Source: Trametes villosa
Taxonomy: Eukaryota; Basidiomycota; Agaricomycetes; Polyporales; Polyporaceae
Reading direction: 5' to 3'
Assembly: GCA_002964805.2 (NCBI GenBank)
Contig: PUDQ02000079.1
Location: forward strand, 462,114 to 526,113
Length of the DNA stretch: 64,000 nt
The notes under the pieces were generated by a model, which was given only the letters and a program-made list of their open reading frames with translations, did not search any database and was not told the DNA's origin. Below are positions 33,801 to 45,418 of this stretch, in pieces (the first letter of the stretch is position 1; every line of letters starts with the position of its first letter). Made by a program: the position numbers and the translations under genes.

Positions 33801-34198
33801 CCCGTCGCGCCCCTAGCGTGCCCATGGACGTGAACGCCGACTACGACACCCCGACCGCCCCCGCCCCGGCGCCCTACGCCGCGATGCCCATTCCCCTCCA
33901 CCACGCCTTCGAGCAATCCGCTCCTACCCCCGTACACAACTCCCAGCACCTTATGCCCCTCCCGGTCCCCCCTAAGCGCAAGGTCGCGAAGATCGACCCG
34001 GACACCTCGACGCCCGTGACACGACTCCTCGCCACGAACCACGCACGCAAGTCCTCCCAGGCGGTGGACCCGTTCGTGACGCCCTTTGACGACGAGCACG
34101 CCGCGACGAGCCCGACAGGCACGAACCCGTTCGCGTCCCCCGTTGCGTCTGCGTTCGCGCGGCAGAGCACGCAGACGAACCGGTTCGTCGCTCTGTGA
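30857..34198 (+). CDS. PRM1: Plasma membrane fusion protein PRM1
   Basis: Three exons, 30857-31339, 31579-31844 and 31897-34198, give 1016 residues. The layout is that of Prm1, which stabilises cell-cell fusion during mating. A short N-terminus carries [19 protein letters not shown] and helix 1. A further hydrophobic segment follows ([20 protein letters not shown]), then extracellular loops with many N-glycosylation sites (NVT, NSS, NET). Helices follow at [40 protein letters not shown] and [20 protein letters not shown]. Conserved [13 protein letters not shown] precedes the third. A long cytoplasmic Ser/Pro-rich tail of about 380 residues follows. Intron 2 begins with GTAGGT at 31845, and splicing it removes an in-frame TAG. 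Phases fit (483+266+2302 nt). Confidence 0.94.
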
Positions 34199-35405
34199 TG
34201 CTGCGCTGCTCTTCTTCACGACGGCTTAGCCAGTCATGACTCATCGGACTTCCCTTCTTCTGTTTCTCTCGCATCGTCTTGGATTGTATCTGAACGCTCG
34301 CATCCCCACCAGCTGTAGCCTCTAGCGCCCCTCCCGCTGTATTGTACGTTACTTCCCGCAGTGCGCTCGCCGCGCGCGTCGCATGGTACATAATCTTGGT
34401 CATTCATTTGTTCTTCCCTGGAGGTCGTCCTCAATAGTGCGTAGTGATGTATTTCTATCCTGCTCTGTTTGCTGTGTAGCGTATATATTGTGGGTGTCGT
34501 CTCGAGCCTGCTGGCCTTATACATAATCGATGACATTCTGCCCTCTCCCGGCATGAAGCTGCTCGGTCGACGTTTGCGGGCCTCGTCGTGGTGCGTCTGG
34601 ATCAGTTTACTTACACCTAACGAAACGCGCCGCGTTCAACTGTACCGTCCGGTCGTATGCGGATCTGGTGGTCAAGACCCTGAAAAGGTGAGCACAGCCA
34701 CTCCGCTCGGGTTGAACAGCGATGATCCACGTTCACCGCCTCCCTTGGCTCATGCACTGCTTAAACAAGAGACTCAAACCCCGGAGATGCAATTCAAATC
34801 GTAGCCGCGCTGGTGCTATCATCCAAGACGAAAGTTCACCGCGATCAGGTACGGACAACCCCCGACACGTGGAGTCCACGCAGGTCTGAGACAGTGAGCC
34901 ACCTCGGTACAGTGCAGCCCTCGGACAAGCCGACAAACGCCGCGCAAGTTTGCGATGGTCAAAGGCCGTCTTTCTCTGACCTCGTCGCTGAGGTACGAAG
35001 CATTGGAGGCTTGCGCTTTCAGAGGATAGAGTAGTACTCGAGCAAAGTTAACTGTCTACCAAAGGATCTCCAAGCCCTTCCAAAGCCGCTCATCGCAGGT
35101 CAGGGGGATCCGCCAAATACATGGCGACCCATCTGTCCCTGGATGACACGAGACCGCCGACCCGCCCGGCATTAGCGTTCTGCCTGCTCAGACCAGGTAC
35201 CCTAAACTGCGGCGCCCATCTCTCCAGTGCTTCCTGGCATCAACGTGTCTCATCGATGGAGCATCGTGTATGCTCTAGCATCGCAAGCAAACCGCAACTC
35301 GCCGTTGCACCGTCAGCTTTTACTGCCCACGGGGCGATGTATATATATACCCTCGGATGCGACAGCTGCTTCCCACAAACAGGCGGTGGGACTTCAGTAT
35401 AAACC
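34199..35405. other. Intergenic region, PRM1 to UDP-glycosyltransferase
   Basis: About 1.2 kb. A GTATATATATA-like stretch near 35338-35350, about 60 bp before the glycosyltransferase ATG, could act as a TATA element. No coding pattern recognised elsewhere. Confidence 0.5.
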
Positions 35406-37411
35406 ATGGCCACCAAGCACCTCGTCGTAACACCGTTCCAAGCATGGGGTCAGTCCACTTTCCCCATCCCCCGTTCATCGCGTATCCTGATCGTGCGTAC
35501 CCACAGGCCACATCCGCCCTGTATGCACACTAGCGGCGCGCATCGTGAAGCTCAACTCTTCCGTGACGCTGACGTTCCTCACCGTCCCATTCTTCTTCGA
35601 CCTTGCGCGGGCGGAGATCTCGCGTAGCTTCGAAGATGGAGAGGAGGCAGCAGCCCGCATCCGCCTCATCGCGCTCCCGCAGCATGAGAACCCGATGATC
35701 TCCGCAACATACGAGGAGGCCTTCGGGGATGCGTGGACGAAGGTCATCGCCAAGGAGCCTATCACCTGCGTGAAGACCGGAGCCGTCCACGAGCCGATCC
35801 CGATCGTCCCCAAGCAGGTCATCTTGGACGTGCGTTTTACGTTCTTACATTCCTTTTACCGGGCTGGACAGAGTTCTTACGGCGCGACCAGTTCTTCGCC
35901 CCGAGGATGCACGCGTTCGTCCGCAAAGAGACCCCTGATGTGAAGATCCACACTTGGTACCCCAGCGCGGCATACAGCGGATTCCACCTCTTCGGCCCAG
36001 AGAGCCTCGGCGGTCGGGGTAACCTCCTCCCTCAGGCTGAGGAGGAGGCCGCAAAGACAGGCAAACCGTTCGACGTCGCAGCTGCCGAGGTAAGATGTGA
36101 TGCGGCATCGAACGTGGGCACTAGCTTGACATGCTCCTCGATTCTATAGGTGTTTGGTAAGACCGAGGGGAAGGTCGTCCGCGTCCCCGGCCTCCCTCCT
36201 ATGTATGACTACGAGTACAACCCGCAGATCGTGAGCTCTTCTTGTCACAGTATGCTTCAGGACATAGCTGATATCCCTCGCCGTGTAGATGCCTCTTCCC
36301 CCTCCGCTTGTCGGGAACTCCTTCATCAAGGCCCACGAGTGAGTTCACTTTATGTATGCGCGCTGAACTTCGCACCAACGCCGTGTTCTCCAGGCTTCTG
36401 CTGAAGACTGACGGTGTCATCTCTATGGGCCCCGCAGCTCTTGAGCCGGAAGAGTCCGTCGCCGCCTTCCGCCAATGGCTCAACGGCCTCGGAAAGAAGG
36501 TGTACTTCGCCGGTCCTCTCGTTCCCGACGGCAAGAAGGCGGACGCCGGGGAGAAAACCGAGTCCCCCGTATCGCAGCAGATCCAAGCGTTCTTGGACAG
36601 GCAGCTGCAGGAGAAGGGCGCACACTCCGTTCTCTACGTAAGTCGTCGTGCTTTGTGTGGTGTCACTAGAAGGTCGTGCTGATGGGAAGCCGTAGATCTC
36701 CTTCGGCTCGATGTTCTTCCCGCTCAACCCCGAAGTCTTCGCCGCTTTCCTCGAGGTCGTGATGGAGCAGAAGATCCCCTTCGTACGTACACTATTCGCG
36801 AGCATTGCGCTCCCCCTTCTGATCAGAGTTGTTCGCGTACAGATCGTCAGCCACCCATCTCCGTTCGCCGTCTTCTCCGACGAGCTGAAGAAGAAGGTCG
36901 CGGAGTACGGTAACGGCTTCTTCTCTCCTTGGTCGCCGCAGCAAACGCTGCTCCACCACCCCGTACGTCCCCCGTCCCCCACACTCTGCCTCTCCCCCTC
37001 ATACTGACCTTTTCTTCCCCGCAGGCAACAGGCTGGTTCGTCACACACGCCGGGTTCAACAGCACGCTCGAGGCAATCCACGCCGGCGTCCCGCTCATCT
37101 GCTGGCCCTTCCTCGGCGACCAGCCCGTGAACACGATCCTCCTCGCCGAGACGCACGGCGCCGCGTACGAGCTGCTCGAGGTGCGCACCGGCGACGGCCT
37201 CCGCCCGGTCTTCCGCACGGGCAAGGCGCCCGCGGGCACGCTCGACGCGGTGCGCGCGGAGGCGCGGGACGTGCTCGCGCGCGCGTTTGGCGAGGACGGC
37301 GCGAGGCGGCGGGAGCGGCTGTTGGCGCTGAGGGAGAGGGTGAACGCGGCGTGGGAGGAGGGCGGGGCGTCGAGGAGGGACGTGGAGGCGTTCATTGAGA
37401 CCCTGCAGTGA
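35406..37411 (+). CDS. UDP-glycosyltransferase (GT1 family)
   Basis: Nine exons, 35406-35448, 35507-35829, 35874-36089, 36150-36230, 36289-36338, 36394-36637, 36696-36782, 36843-36962 and 37025-37411, give 516 residues. The N-terminus has VTPFQAWGGHIRP with the conserved acceptor-side His of GT1 enzymes. The C-terminal donor domain shows ISFGSMFFPL, then the PSPG-like motif SPWSPQQTLLHHPATGWFV, THAGFNSTLEAIHAGVPLIC and WPFLGDQPVN. Such enzymes transfer sugar from UDP-sugar to small lipophilic acceptors, often in detoxification of aromatics or lignin-derived phenols. The acceptor is unknown. The second intron works only if the second AG of ACAGAG (35872-35873) is used; the first would shift the frame. 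No signal peptide, so probably cytosolic. Confidence 0.93.
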
Positions 37412-37741
37412 GCAGGTGCGACGAAGTGGAATGTACGACTACTACATGAGTACTGGCCGGAGGGGAACTTGCGTTGAGATGGATCTGTACACCCTTATCA
37501 GGAATGTTAGCCATATTGGCATCAGTGTATGAGAGAACCGATGCCGTGTTCAGCGTGCTCGAGGGTCAGCCAATGGTCGATAGCTACTTTGTCACTTGTT
37601 GGTTCGCGCAGCGGACATAAGGAAATAACTCCGTCGTTTCCAATACAGATCTCTTCCATAACACAGCGGTGCGTAAGCAAGAACCAGATACAGGTAGATC
37701 CTAGCAGTGTCCCATACATCCACAACTCCCCCCAAGCCCAC
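37412..37741. other. Convergent 3' region, UGT / cysteine protease
   Basis: 330 bp between two converging stop codons. No further feature seen. Confidence 0.5.
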
Positions 37742-39618
37742 TCACGCAAGCGAGCCCTAAAACGCAACCCATCATCAGCCCTCTCTTCCCTACCCAAGGA
37801 AAAACAGCCGCAAAAAGGGGACTCACCATGGGGTCCCACGGCGGGAGCGTGCGCGCCTCGCCCTTGTCGAACACGGCGACGAGGTCCTTCTGCGCGAGCG
37901 CGCGCGGCACGACGACCTGGTACACGAACTGCTCGAACCACGCGTCGCTCATGACGAAGTAGCCCTTGTCGCCCGGGGCGTCGCCCCACGAGTTCTCGAC
38001 CTTGTAGCGCACGGGGTGCCCCGCGCCGTCGAGGTGCACGCCCGAGATCACCATCGCGTGCGTCATGGACGACTCCGAGGTGCGCAGCCGGTCTGCCTTC
38101 GTCAGCCCGAACTTGATGTCGAACGCGGCCTGGGGTTACGAAGTAAACGGTGAGTGGTGGGCAGGGACGTGGGGAGGGTGGGAGGGGGGCGTACCTCGTA
38201 CTCGAAGAGCGCGGTGTCCATGATGCCGGCCTGGCGGTCGGAGAACTGGCCGACGTCGCACCCGAAGAAGACGGGCTGGCCGGCCTTGATCTGCTTCACG
38301 ACTGCCTGCTTAAGGTTCTCGATCTCGGTGTTCACATCTGGATCGCCCCCGTGTGTCAGTATCGTATGCTGGGCAGGAATCAAAGGGAGTACACACAGAG
38401 CACCGGCCGTCCACCCCAGATGTTGCCAAGCTTGTCAACCGTGTAGAGCTTGCCGTAGTCGTTGCGCGGGTCGTTGATCAGAGAGAACGAGTCCGCGGGC
38501 TACGCATACCCCATCAGCATGCCCGTTCCCCGCCCATAAACAATCCTCCGCAGAACTCACCGAGTACTTATCGTACGCGAACGCCTTGTAAAACTCGCGC
38601 GGCGTACCCGTCCACGAGCCCGGCTTCCCGTCCTTGTCATAATAGTCCCACGTGCGCTTCTCGTCCGGCCGCGGCGGCACGCCGAGCGTCGCGCTCATCA
38701 CCACATAGATCTCGCGCAGGAGCGCCTCCTTCTTCGCGCGGAGCGTGCGCAGCGCCGCGTCCGCGCTGATCGCGGGGTCCGCACGGAGCGACGCGGAGAG
38801 CGCGCGCAGGATGAGCGCGTGCTCGCGCAGCTTCGTCTTGAGGATGTCGTTCACCGGGCTCGAGAGCGACGAGTGCAGCGACTCGGGGTACACGGGCTGC
38901 GGGACGACGCCGTACGTCTGCGATACGCGCGCGCGTCAGTGGAGGGAGGGGCCGGCCCGGGGTGTGAGATAGACAGACCTCGAGAAGGTTGACGACCATG
39001 TCCCATTGGCCGCCGTCGCTGATAAGGTCGTCTGAGAGGTGGTACACCAGGCGGTCGTCAACTGGAAGGTCGGCGTGCTGGATGGCGAGCTCGAGGTAGT
39101 AGTTCGACTTGTTCAGCTTGTCCCAGAAGAACAGGTACGACTGTGCGCGTCACGTATTAGCAGCTGCACGCGACTCCCGCCGAAAGGTCACATACCTGGG
39201 AGAGCTGGAAGTCCGACAAGTTGAGCTTCTTCATAATGTTGTACCGCAGCACGTTGGTGGTCGCAAAGAGCCAGCACCGGCCAGAGCTCCTCTGGTTCGT
39301 AATTGGCGAGGTCTTGAACTCGAGCTCGGTGTTGAAGACATGCGCGTCCGCAATGTGCGACGCGCGCGAAGTCAGCGTCTTGCGGATGTCGGTGTGGTTC
39401 AGGATGGTGCGCGCAAGCTGCAGCTTGGGCGACTGCGCGACGACATCCTCCCAGGCATCGACGTTCTCCAGCGAGAGCGCGCCGTCGGCCGAGAGCGGCG
39501 CAGAGAGGTCCAGGTGCGCGAGCGACTGCGCGAGCTCGCGCGAAACGTACGCCGTCTTCTCCGACTCGTGCTGCTCGTCGCGTGCCGGCTGGGCGGCCTT
39601 GGAAGGAGCGGAACCCAT
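37742..39618 (-). CDS. Bleomycin hydrolase-type cysteine aminopeptidase (C1B)
   Basis: The start at 39618 reads MGSAPSKAAQPARDEQ. Seven exons are followed on the - strand, the first being 39618-39196 and the last encoding only GSLA plus the stop (TGA 37744-37742). The catalytic Cys lies in NQRSSGRCWLFATTNVLRYN, the His in SSMTHAMVISGVHLDG and the Asn in YKVENSWGD, the papain-type triad of bleomycin hydrolases. Other family blocks are SYLFFWDKLNKSNYY, DGGQWDMVVNLLEKY-like text, GQPVFFGCDVGQF and the terminal LPPWDPMGSLA. These enzymes form hexameric cytosolic peptidases that trim peptides and detoxify bleomycin or homocysteine thiolactone. The N-terminal MGSAPS could be N-myristoylated. Confidence 0.94.
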
Positions 39619-41446
39619 GTTCGTTGGTCTGGGACTAGTGCGGGTGCAGGTGGGCGGAGGGAGGGTCAGCGAGCGGGCGCGCGTCGAGTGGGAGGGAGAT
39701 AAGTGCCAAGTGGACGAGGTATTTGTGGCGTATCATGGCTGCGATGTCGCGGCGGCCCTTGCGCGCCGCTGGCAGAGCTGAGCCGCCTGAGCATATCCAG
39801 CGCGGTGTGAGTCTCGAGTCGGAGTGTCGGGCGAATGGCCTGCTATGGCGCGGGCCACATCGATGTCTGTCCCATGTGGGCGTGCCTCGGAGTGAGATCC
39901 CGATAAGTTTGCCCGCGTTGATTGGCTGGAGCCATCCCCTGGCGGAATGGCGAGCAGTCAAGCGCCCGGAAGTTCAGGAAGCGCCGACTGTCCTCTGCCA
40001 TACGCTTGCTCTCTGGCGACGAGGACCCTACCGGCCCCACAACTACGAGGGTCCACAACCTGGAGGGATGTATCAGCTGAAGTGCATATGAGCAAAAGCT
40101 TGCGAGAAGTACGTGCGTTGAATAGGCCCCTTGCCGACGCCGACAGCCGACTCGAATATCGCCATGTCACACCCTGCCATGTTGCTTTCTCAGCAAGTTT
40201 CTGTACCGCCGACATGCAGAGCGCGTGAGTATTCGTATCTTTGAACTGCAAGCCCTCCGCCGCTCATGCTAATGTTTTTTTTCTGGGGTCAGCTATGCGC
40301 AGGCAGGCATATAATCACGACCACATACCTGTTATCTCGAGTACTTGCGCAAAGTCCTCTTCCAGCGACATTGCACGCATATGTGGCATAAGCATGCCGT
40401 AGCATCATCCTCAACGTTCATGCATCTTCCCGGAAAGTTTTCACAGTCTTCAGCCTGGCAGGCCTCGATGAATTGGAAGGAAAATTATGAAAGCATCGAG
40501 TCGCTCTGATGCGCAATCCAGCAGGACGAATCAGGACACTGGCATATCGCGTTTAGGGGGAGCTGCAAATATTGGAGGGAAGGTGGTCGCTTGAGCGAAA
40601 GTTTTGCATTCGGACAGTTGGCGGTGAGTCGCGCTGCCCCTTCGGATCCGATGCGGTGATGTCACGCAGACGCTTCTCATCGAAGCGAGTAGGTTGGCAT
40701 CCAAAAGCGGCTATGGCTTGTAGTAGCGCCTCTCAAGCTTCAAGATCTTAGCTGTAGCCACTATGTCGCTGCCCCACTATTCCGTACTCAGTACTCAGTC
40801 GCCAAACGAACCTGCAGGTCTACTCGTTGCTTCTATGCTATCCGCGCATGGCACATGCATACGCCATGGTGGTAACTTAGCCGTGGCCGCTTCAAGTTCT
40901 TAGCCGCCCGACGAGCCGAAGGACGCAGTCGCGATGGTGGCCAACGCGGCAAGCCGCATTGGTCGTAACCGCTGCCTCGGTGGTCGTGGCAGCGCCCCCT
41001 GTGCTGGCCGCAGTGTTGTCTGAGAAAGATTTGTCGTCGTTGGAACCGGAATGGTCGTTCGAGCTAGACGAGACGACGTCGGCATAGAAATCGCCGGGTC
41101 ATGGCGCTGGAGAATATCGACGTGTTCCTTGGTGTGGTGCCGGTTGTGTCTGTATGTAAGCAGACATTGGCTTCCCCCTCTTTTACGGTAACGAGCCTTC
41201 CTGACCTTGGTGTATACTCCGTGCTCACAGATGCCGTCGGCATCGCCGACTCTGCAAGGCACATGGGCGTGATCCGTCGACGATCAAGCCCGGCATAGAC
41301 GACGCCTCCCATGTTCCCATTCGGCAGGAGGTGGCAGACCGTGGGCGGCTCGCCGACTGTGTGGAGGCTGCATCTCCGCCGCTGCGTTTGTGAGACGTGC
41401 GGGGAAACACCGCGATATTGAGCAATAGTATCCCTGAGATCGACTA
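39619..41446. other. Gene-poor region left of the MITE
   Basis: About 1.8 kb. Just upstream of the protease start is its promoter. On the - strand around 41090-40900 two neighbouring frames together read like a Ser/Thr-rich stalk (DVVSSSSNDHSGSNDDKSF) ending in a hydrophobic GPI-type tail (LAALATIATASFGSSGG), but a frame change separates them. This may be a decayed 3' end of a cell-wall or secreted-protein gene; I could not build an intact one. A TACTCAG repeat lies near 40785. Otherwise nothing is recognised. Confidence 0.35.
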
Positions 41447-41549
41447 GGGGGGCTCAGAATTGGCGGGGCTGGGAGGCGCCGGGGGCTGGGGCTGGGTATC
41501 TCTCAGAGATAACAGCGACCTCCTGCCATATCGGTTTTCACGGCGTCAC
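41447..41549 (+). repeat. MITE left terminal inverted repeat
   Basis: 103 nt, perfectly complementary to 41964-42066. Preceded by TA. Confidence 0.95.
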
Positions 41550-41963
41550 GGGCGTTTAAGGGCGTTTACATGTTCGAATCCTTGTGGCGTTTCGTCATCA
41601 AAGAGTTCGGCATCTCAGTCGCACATACTACCTTGTAAAGGCATATCAAATGTGTATGCATCATAAACAAGTCCCCCGCAACAGAATACGGGCTGAAAAC
41701 GCTTCATTCGTGCTACGATTGCTTTCATTGTCGCCTTAACCTTAACCTGAGCATGACCCCGTCGATATACTAGCGCCGAAGTCCGAACTTCCGATATTAC
41801 AAGCCAGACAACCCCTGTAGAGCAGAATCTCTACACGTAGTTTTATCGGTACCTAACAGCTATATCTCTGTAAGATTGAAGGTGGTTCGAGGGGATGAAG
41901 TGGCGAGCGTACAATGCCCGAGAGTGCCGACGCTAAGCGCCAGCAAATGTGGCATCAGACGCT

Positions 41964-42066
41964 GTGACGCCGTGAAAACCGATATGGCAGGAGGTCGCTG
42001 TTATCTCTGAGAGATACCCAGCCCCAGCCCCCGGCGCCTCCCAGCCCCGCCAATTCTGAGCCCCCC
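41964..42066 (-). repeat. MITE right terminal inverted repeat
   Basis: 103 nt, perfectly complementary to 41447-41549. Followed by TA. Confidence 0.95.
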
Positions 42067-45000
42067 TACTGTCGTGTGCACAGGCAACGTCGCCCAGGCT
42101 GTTGTCGGGTCCGCCAAGAGCAACATATCGGCTTGGCTTTCACAGCGCACATTGCGGTCAGTACTTAGGACAAGGGGTTCGCCACTCGGACGTGGTCCCC
42201 TCGAACGCGCTCCTCCCGATACCGACGGGTCATATTGTGCTAAGTCTGCTGCAGGTACCCCTGATATCCACACATCGCGTATGTTTGCAGACCACCACTG
42301 AAGAGCATTACTGACCAGTCTCTTTAGCGCCGAATTCCCCACCTTGGGTGCGTTCCACCCGCTCATACTCCTTGGTTCTGTAATGTCGAGGTCGCCGCAG
42401 GCGGGCACCCAACATCGGCGGTAGCTAATGCCTGTCGCTCGAGCCTCATTCGCACTCGTGAAGACAGGGAGAAAATGCACTTGGCGAGGGTATGTTCAAG
42501 CTGCCGCCACCATCAACCTCCGGCCCGTCTTATGCGTGTCTGTATGCGGTGCGTAAATGGGAAACTGTTATGTCGTATGATCTCTGATGTCCACTCGTCT
42601 CTCTCAGAACAGCGTAGCCTTCGAACTCGGGCAGCGCAGTAGAGGTGACGCTAACGGTGATGGGCTAACGTAGGGAAGGAGGCGTCGCGTCCGCCGCTCA
42701 CTGGCACCCACCGAGGCCAATGTCGGCTCCCCCACCGCAAGCATGGGAAATACCACCAATCCGATTGGATCCCCCATATTTCCCACCAAGGGTTCCGCTG
42801 CACACTCATCTCGTGGGCACCTCGGCGTTCTCTATCACAGCAGTCATCCTCTTCCTCGGGCCCATATCCGGCACACGTCGCTCTCCGCAGCCGCCACCGA
42901 CCCGCTTTCAACGGCACCCGGCGAGAGACTTGGCGACTCTCAGCACGACTGAGGCCGCGTGCCCCTCTGGGACGCGTTCTCGCACACGCCCGACGGCGTG
43001 CAGGCGAAAGACAGACACGCGAGGGATCCAGGCCCTGTCCACGAAGCACGGTTTCAATAAAGCAAGAGACACTTCCCGCTCCGGGGTTGTGGGTGGTTGT
43101 ATGACTCGCGCGTATTCTTGGCGGGGAGAGTGTTTCCGCGGACATGAGAGGGCTCCGTCGAGTCGTTCCAAAGATCCCAGGAACATGAGAACGTCCCGAG
43201 CTCGGGGGCGTGGGACAAAACCTTGTAGATCGGTCCTCGCGATCGGTGGTCCTGGGAGCGCCGTGCGTCTTCGTCGTGTACGAGGTGTGTCGGACGCGCA
43301 CACTGTGAGAGAAGGGGCGAGATTTTACCTGCCGGCGACTCGTGTTCCCGGGGCGAGTCTGAGTGCGGGCAGGGTCCTGCGGGTTTCGCCGACGGAGGCG
43401 GCGATATTGACTGGTGAGCTTACCTGTGTCCCCTTCACTTCGCTCTCTAACAAGGTGATATGCAACAGATTTGGAGCTGCGGTTCATCCTGTGAATAATC
43501 GATAGTCAAGCATGTATTTGTTCCCGTTGAATGAAAATCCACTTTCCCGTCATAAAACATCCGACAGCAACTCCAGTCACTGCGCGTGCGATTCAACCAA
43601 GAGACGGCCTAGCTTGGTCGATGGAGAATGCCTTTGGGCGGTTACGATACTCTCCAACCTCGTGAGTGGCGCATACTAGAGGGGTGAGCGGTTCCGACCG
43701 GGAGGTTGATAGAATGTGACTTGCGCGAGCCATCATTGTTGCCTTTTCGGGAGTCCAGACGTGACGTGACACTCGCGTGGCCTATGCCGGAGGTTTCCGA
43801 CTTTCGACGCTGGGACTCTGAGCAGAGTTTGCTCCTTGCCCCACATTCTATCGCTGGTATCCGCAACAATATCCAAGAAAAACATCGCTATGAGCTTTCG
43901 AGATTACTCTGCTATGCAACGAGGAACTTGTCACTACGTCTCGGCTGCTGGGAGATTTCGCCGCATCGGGCGACCGTGCGCCGTAGCCTCAGCCCAGTAT
44001 CCAAGAGCTCGGGCCCGCATGTTTGTACCACGACATCCCCCCCACAGTCCTCAGAAAATTCACAGGATACGCACGACGTCGGCCGTCCTATCTCTTCGCT
44101 GGCCACCAAATGAAGCCTCGTTGGCCAACCGGATGTCAGATCGTCCGGGAGCACTTACTCACGCTCTGAAATAGACCTTCGGATGTCACCGCGCGGGGAA
44201 GACGTTGGACAACAACGCGCCCGTAGGTAGCGCAAACGATGCGCTATCGGACCAATGCGCAGGCGGCAGGTCACCACGCCTCGATGTCCCCGAGAGACCT
44301 CGTGGGATATCTCGAGCCTCGAAGGACGATGATACGTCTCGGTGACCCACAAACAGCCTTGGCCCGGTGAATATGTGTGGGCGAGAAGTAAGTACTGCAT
44401 CTGGACTTGGGGTGTCGAAATATTGCTGACTGAATGTCGTTCGACAGTGGCTCGAGTATCGAATGAGTCGCGTCCCCCCGTCTCCCCCCGTGACAGTGGA
44501 CGCGCGAGACGCATCGGATCCATTCGCTTACAGCAATAGGCTTCTGCTGGGTCCACCCGAGGACTCTGTCGGCGCCTCTAACGGACAGCTGTGCTCTGTT
44601 GCCGGGGTCTAGTGTGTTGTACGCATTGCGCCGTCGCGACGACTCTTTTCCAAGCGTTCGCGACGGTCCTACCGGTATATTGGACATTTTGGCACTTATT
44701 CTAAGCTTCGAACCGGGTGCGAAGAAGCACGAAATTGACAACGAGATAGGGCGCGCGATTGCGTCCTCGCCCCTCGCTTCCGGTCTCTTGGACTGTCGAT
44801 ACCACGCGCGCAGCACGGTAGATGTGAACGAGTCTCGCGACCATGCGGTCGCTTGGCCATCTGCACGCAGCCTTCGAGAGGTCGAAGGTGTCCGTCGACA
44901 CACCGGCGCCTTGGTCAGCTCCAACGCGTACATACATGACTCTCGGTGCGCCTGCGCTTCTTCGAGTCTAACGTGATAAGGTATCGCTGACCATGGACGC

Positions 45001-45329
45001 CGACGCGAAGTTCACAGCACCTTACGGCAATGCCATCGACCGGGAGACGCGATTCAGTGAGCGCACCCGAGGAAGCCAGCGCGGACGCGTCTCAAACGCG
45101 TCTGTCATTGGCTGCACACGCGAAGCTGCGCGACCCACCGCATCTGTGGTCGCTCCCGCGGACGCGTCGTTGGTACGCTGCTCCGCACTGTGAGGCGAAA
45201 AAATCACACAATCCTGGTTTTACTATTGGTTTGAGCAAGGCCGCAGGGGCGCTGTTCGCTTCCGGTCGCTGTGCCATGGATGGCCGACAGCACGTCGGGA
45301 GGCTGGGGCCGTCCGTACCACAAGACGGG
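42067..45329. other. Gene-poor region between MITE and first peroxidase
   Basis: About 3.3 kb. Overlapping long open frames on both strands at 42.65-43.5 kb (278 and 261 codons) are Arg/Ser/Thr/Pro-rich and resemble no protein; they look like a side effect of GC-rich composition. No LTR pair or transposase was found by eye. The right end is the promoter of peroxidase 1. Confidence 0.45.
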
Positions 45330-45336
45330 TATAAAA
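45330..45336 (+). promoter_or_regulatory. TATA box of peroxidase 1
   Basis: TATAAAA, 89 bp before the ATG at 45419. The related block CTCCAGAACACTCGAG follows near 45359-45374, close to where transcription should start. Confidence 0.75.
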
Positions 45337-45418
45337 GAGAGGATTCTGTCGCTCAGACTCTCCAGAACACTCGAGTGCTCTGTTCCACCCCGGTTCTTCC
45401 CTGCCAAGGCATCACGCA

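Larger units (their letters stand above)
41447..42066. mobile_element. 620-bp MITE-like element with 103-bp perfect terminal inverted repeats
   Basis: The left arm 41447-41549 and right arm 41964-42066 are exact reverse complements over 103 nt. The ends are GGGGGGCTCAGAATTGGCGG and its complement. TA flanks both ends (41445-41446 and 42067-42068), as expected for a TA target duplication of Tc1/mariner-type transposases. The 414-bp core has no coding capacity. The element is therefore a non-autonomous DNA transposon that depends on a transposase elsewhere. Two perfect long arms suggest recent activity or gene conversion between arms. Confidence 0.92.

Noticed and set aside
32516..34219. 567-codon open frame on the - strand inside PRM1
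   Set aside because: Antisense shadow caused by GC-rich third positions; no domain, and the sense frame is a clear PRM1.
41560..41590. TGTTCGAATCCTTG resembling a tRNA T-loop inside the MITE
   Set aside because: The flanking bases do not form the acceptor, D and anticodon arms, and no A-box is found at the right distance.
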